Shown here in pieces: positions 61,257 through 64,000 of a stretch of DNA of 64,000 nt (positions within the stretch are counted from its first letter, which is position 1; each line of letters starts with the position of its first letter). The notes under the pieces were generated by a model that was given only the letters and a program-made list of their open reading frames with translations, searched no databases and was not told where the DNA came from. This stretch comes from Citrobacter farmeri (GTDB lineage Bacteria > Pseudomonadota > Gammaproteobacteria > Enterobacterales > Enterobacteriaceae). The stretch is from positions 186,001 to 250,000 of the forward strand of contig NZ_CP077291.1 of assembly GCF_019048065.1 (NCBI RefSeq), read 5' to 3'. Made by a program: the position numbers and the translations under genes.

Positions 61257-63908
61257 TTAGCCGGTATTACGCATACCTGCCGCCACGCCAGCGATGGTGA
61301 CCATCAGCGCCTGTTCAACACGAGGATCGGGCTCTTTGCCTTGTTGTTCAGTCAGTCGCGAGCGGTGTAACAGCTCAGCCTGCAGGACGTTCAGCGGGTC
61401 GGTGTAGATATTACGTAACTGGATGGACTCGGCAATCCACGGGAGGTCGGCCATCAGGTGTGAATCGTTGGCAATGGCCAGCACCACTTTGATGTCCTCT
61501 TCCAGCAGTTCGCGCAGTTCTTTGCCCAGCGGCCACAGCTCTTTCGCGACGAGTCGCTGATCGTAATATTCCGCCAGCCACAGATCCGCTTTCGAGAACA
61601 CCATTTCCAGCATGCCGAGACGAGTGGAGAAGAACGGCCAGTCGCGGCACATCGCTTCCAGTTCGCTCTGCTTACCATCTTCGACCACTTTCTGCAGCGC
61701 AGTACCGGCTCCCAGCCAGGCTGGCAGCATCAGACGGTTTTGTGTCCAGGCGAAGATCCACGGAATGGCGCGCAGGGATTCCACACCGCCGGTCGGGCGG
61801 CGTTTCGCCGGACGTGAGCCAAGCGGCAGTTTGCCCAGTTCTTGTTCCGGCGTTGCGGAGCGGAAGTACGGGACAAAGTCTTTATTTTCACGCACATAAC
61901 CACGATACACGTCACAGGAAATGACCGAGAGTTCGTCCATGATATGACGCCAGGCGTCTTTGGGTTCCGGCGGCGGCAGCAGGTTCGCTTCCAGAATTGC
62001 ACTGGTGTACAGCGACAGACTGCTGACGGTGACTTCCGGCAAACCGTATTTGAAGCGGATCATCTCGCCCTGCTCGGTCACGCGCAGACCGCCTTTCAGG
62101 CTGCCCGGCGGTTGTGAAAGCAACGCGGCATGGGCCGGCGCGCCCCCGCGACCGATAGAACCGCCGCGGCCGTGGAACAGCGTCAGCTCGATGCCCGCTT
62201 TCTCACAGGTTTTGATCAACGCATCCTGCGCCTGATACTGCGCCCAGGAGGCGGCCATCACTCCGGCGTCTTTTGCCGAGTCGGAATAGCCAATCATCAC
62301 CATCTGCTTGCCCTGAATCAGACCGCGATACCAGTCGATGTTCAGTAGTTGAGTCATCACATCGTCGGCGTTGTTCAGGTCGTCGAGGGTTTCAAACAGC
62401 GGCGCCACCGGCATGGCGAAGCCAATTCCAGCCTCTTTCAGCAGCAGATGCACGGCCAGCACGTCAGACGGCGTTTTAGCCATTGAGATGACATAGGCGG
62501 CAATCGAACCTTTTGGCGCTTCGGCAATGACTTTACAGGTGTCGAGCACTTCACGAGTGTCATTGCTCGGTTCCCAGTTACGCGGCAGCAGCGGGCGTTT
62601 GGAATTCAGTTCGCGGATCAGGAAAGCCTGTTTGTCCGCTTCTGACCAGCTTTCGTAATCTCCGATACCGAGGTAGCGGGTCAGTTCACCCAGCGCTTCG
62701 GTGTGGCGGGTACTTTCCTGACGGATATCAATACGCACCAGCGGAACGCCAAAACATTTCACGCGACGCAGGGTGTCGAGCAGTTCGCCGTTGGCGATAA
62801 TGCCCATGCCACAGGCTTGTAGCGACCGGTAACAGGCGTACAGCGGTTCCCACAGCTGTTCGTTTTGTGTCAGCAGACCTGCCGGTTTCGGCAGCTTCTC
62901 GCCTTTCAGACGCGCTTCCAGCCAGGCCTGGGTCGCCATCAGGCGTGCGCGCAGGTTTTTCATCAGATAGCGGTAAGGCTCCGATGCGCCTTCTTCACCG
63001 ACCATCGCTAACAGTTCCGGCGTGGCATCGACCATTGACAACTCAGAAACCAGAACATGAATATCTTTCAGGAACAGGTCGGTTGCTTTCCAGCGGCTCA
63101 GCAGCAGAACGTGGCGGGTGATATCCGCGGTCACATTTGGGTTGCCGTCACGGTCGCCGCCCATCCACGAGGTGAAGCGAACCGGAACGAAATCAACAGG
63201 CAACTGGTAGCCCAGATTATCTTCCAACTGCTCGTTTAGTTCGCGTAAATAGTTCGGTACGCCCTGCCACAGGCTGTTCTCAACCACCGCGAAGCCCCAT
63301 TTGGCTTCATCAACCGGGCTCGGGCGCTGCTTACGAATTTCATCGGTGTGCCAGGACTGCGCAATCAGCTGACGCAGACGGCGCATCAGCTGGTGGCGTT
63401 CGTATTCAACAATATCTTTGTTATCGAGTTGCTTCAGGCAGGCGTTGATTTCGCCCATTTTGTGGATCAGCGTGCGACGGGTAATTTCCGTCGGATGTGC
63501 AGTCAACACCAGCTCCAGGGACAAAGACTCCACCGCTTTTTTGATGATGGCGTCGTTCAGGTCCGGCTGGCTTTTCAGTTTACGCAGGGTGCGGGCAATC
63601 ACTTCCGGGTTGCTGGCGCCTTCACCTTTTGGCGAACTGCTGTGATATTGCTCGGCGGTGTTGGCCAGGTTCAGGAACTGGCTAAACGCGCGTGCGACCG
63701 GCAGCAGCTCGTCATTCGACAGATTTTGTAGCGTGGTGAGCAACTCCTGGCGATGAGCTTCATTGCCAGCGCGTGAGGATTTTGACAGCTTACGGATTGT
63801 TTCTACGCGATCAAGAATGTTCTCTCCCAGCGCATCCTTGATGGTTTCTCCCAGCACTTTGCCGAGCATACTGACATTACTACGCAACGCGGAATATTGT
63901 TCGTTCAT
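61257..63908 (-). CDS. ppc: Phosphoenolpyruvate carboxylase
   Basis: Ppc carboxylates phosphoenolpyruvate to oxaloacetate, refilling the TCA cycle. The 883-residue protein has the catalytic histidine region [14 protein letters not shown] and the second signature [18 protein letters not shown]. The active-site [12 protein letters not shown] loop and the C-terminal RNTG are also present. All are as in E. coli. Only 92 bases of upstream sequence are in the window, so its promoter is not described. Confidence 0.98.
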   Translation of the reverse strand: MNEQYSALRSNVSMLGKVLGETIKDALGENILDRVETIRKLSKSSRAGNEAHRQELLTTLQNLSNDELLPVARAFSQFLNLANTAEQYHSSSPKGEGASNPEVIARTLRKLKSQPDLNDAIIKKAVESLSLELVLTAHPTEITRRTLIHKMGEINACLKQLDNKDIVEYERHQLMRRLRQLIAQSWHTDEIRKQRPSPVDEAKWGFAVVENSLWQGVPNYLRELNEQLEDNLGYQLPVDFVPVRFTSWMGGDRDGNPNVTADITRHVLLLSRWKATDLFLKDIHVLVSELSMVDATPELLAMVGEEGASEPYRYLMKNLRARLMATQAWLEARLKGEKLPKPAGLLTQNEQLWEPLYACYRSLQACGMGIIANGELLDTLRRVKCFGVPLVRIDIRQESTRHTEALGELTRYLGIGDYESWSEADKQAFLIRELNSKRPLLPRNWEPSNDTREVLDTCKVIAEAPKGSIAAYVISMAKTPSDVLAVHLLLKEAGIGFAMPVAPLFETLDDLNNADDVMTQLLNIDWYRGLIQGKQMVMIGYSDSAKDAGVMAASWAQYQAQDALIKTCEKAGIELTLFHGRGGSIGRGGAPAHAALLSQPPGSLKGGLRVTEQGEMIRFKYGLPEVTVSSLSLYTSAILEANLLPPPEPKDAWRHIMDELSVISCDVYRGYVRENKDFVPYFRSATPEQELGKLPLGSRPAKRRPTGGVESLRAIPWIFAWTQNRLMLPAWLGAGTALQKVVEDGKQSELEAMCRDWPFFSTRLGMLEMVFSKADLWLAEYYDQRLVAKELWPLGKELRELLEEDIKVVLAIANDSHLMADLPWIAESIQLRNIYTDPLNVLQAELLHRSRLTEQQGKEPDPRVEQALMVTIAGVAAGMRNTG

Positions 63909-64000
63909 ATTAACCCAGACACCCCATCTTTAATCTATGAGTCCTGTGATCAGGACATTTGTTAATTCATCTCACTTTATAAAGCCACGTAAAAAACCAT

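Overview
This window is chromosomal DNA from a member of the Enterobacteriaceae. It is very close to Escherichia coli and Salmonella and most likely a Citrobacter-like genome. The order rhaT-sodA-kdgT-yiiM-cpxARP-fieF-pfkA-sbp-cdh-tpiA-yiiQ-yiiR-fpr-glpXKF-zapB-rraA-menA-hslUV-ftsN-cytR-priA-rpmE-yiiX-metJ-metBL-metF-katG-yijE-gldA-fsaB-ptsA-frwCB-pflDC-frwD-yijO-eptC-ppc is the E. coli backbone order, and protein lengths match E. coli almost residue for residue. Several pieces are absent from E. coli K-12 at these positions. One of them, the aminoimidazole riboside kinase cluster, is known from Salmonella. No rRNA, tRNA, CRISPR array, prophage or insertion sequence was seen. Repeats are short REP/BIME elements and one ERIC element.

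Layout. (1) 1-4.4 kb: rhaT (cut by the window edge), sodA, kdgT, an added KDG-aldolase-like gene and yiiM. (2) 4.4-11.4 kb: the Cpx envelope-stress system with cpxP and its 3' sRNA CpxQ, then fieF, pfkA, sbp and cdh. (3) 11.4-18.8 kb: an accessory metabolic block inserted between cdh and tpiA. It encodes a GPH-family symporter, an AIRs kinase of the Salmonella STM4066 type, an ADP-ribosylglycohydrolase-family protein, a GntR/HutC-family regulator and two DASS-type anion transporters. A perfect 34-bp palindrome precedes it. (4) 18.8-35.4 kb: tpiA, fpr, glpFKX, zapB, an added short-chain dehydrogenase beside an ERIC element, rraA, menA, hslVU, ftsN, cytR, priA and rpmE. (5) 35.4-38.0 kb: an AT-rich added pair, a KdgM-family porin and a GPH symporter. 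(6) 38.0-45.4 kb: yiiX and the methionine genes metJ/metBL/metF with visible met boxes, with an added carboxymuconolactone-decarboxylase-like gene and divergent LysR regulator between metL and metF. (7) 45.4-64 kb: katG, yijE, the gldA-fsaB-ptsA and frwC-frwB-pflD-pflC-frwD gene groups with yijO, then eptC and ppc.

How the genes work together. Three loci spread over 34 kb (kdgT, the aldolase and the porin/symporter pair) each carry a KdgR-type box in the upstream region. This suggests one uronate/oligogalacturonide regulon covering outer-membrane entry, inner-membrane uptake and KDG cleavage. The 11.4-18.8 kb block looks like one regulated salvage cluster for a riboside or ribosylated compound. 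The frw/pfl/gldA/fsaB region has all the parts of the reported radical-mediated anhydroglycolysis route: PTS uptake, glycyl-radical lyase, activase, aldolase and hydroxyacetone reductase. Central carbon enzymes (pfkA, tpiA, glpX, ppc) sit between these catabolic modules.
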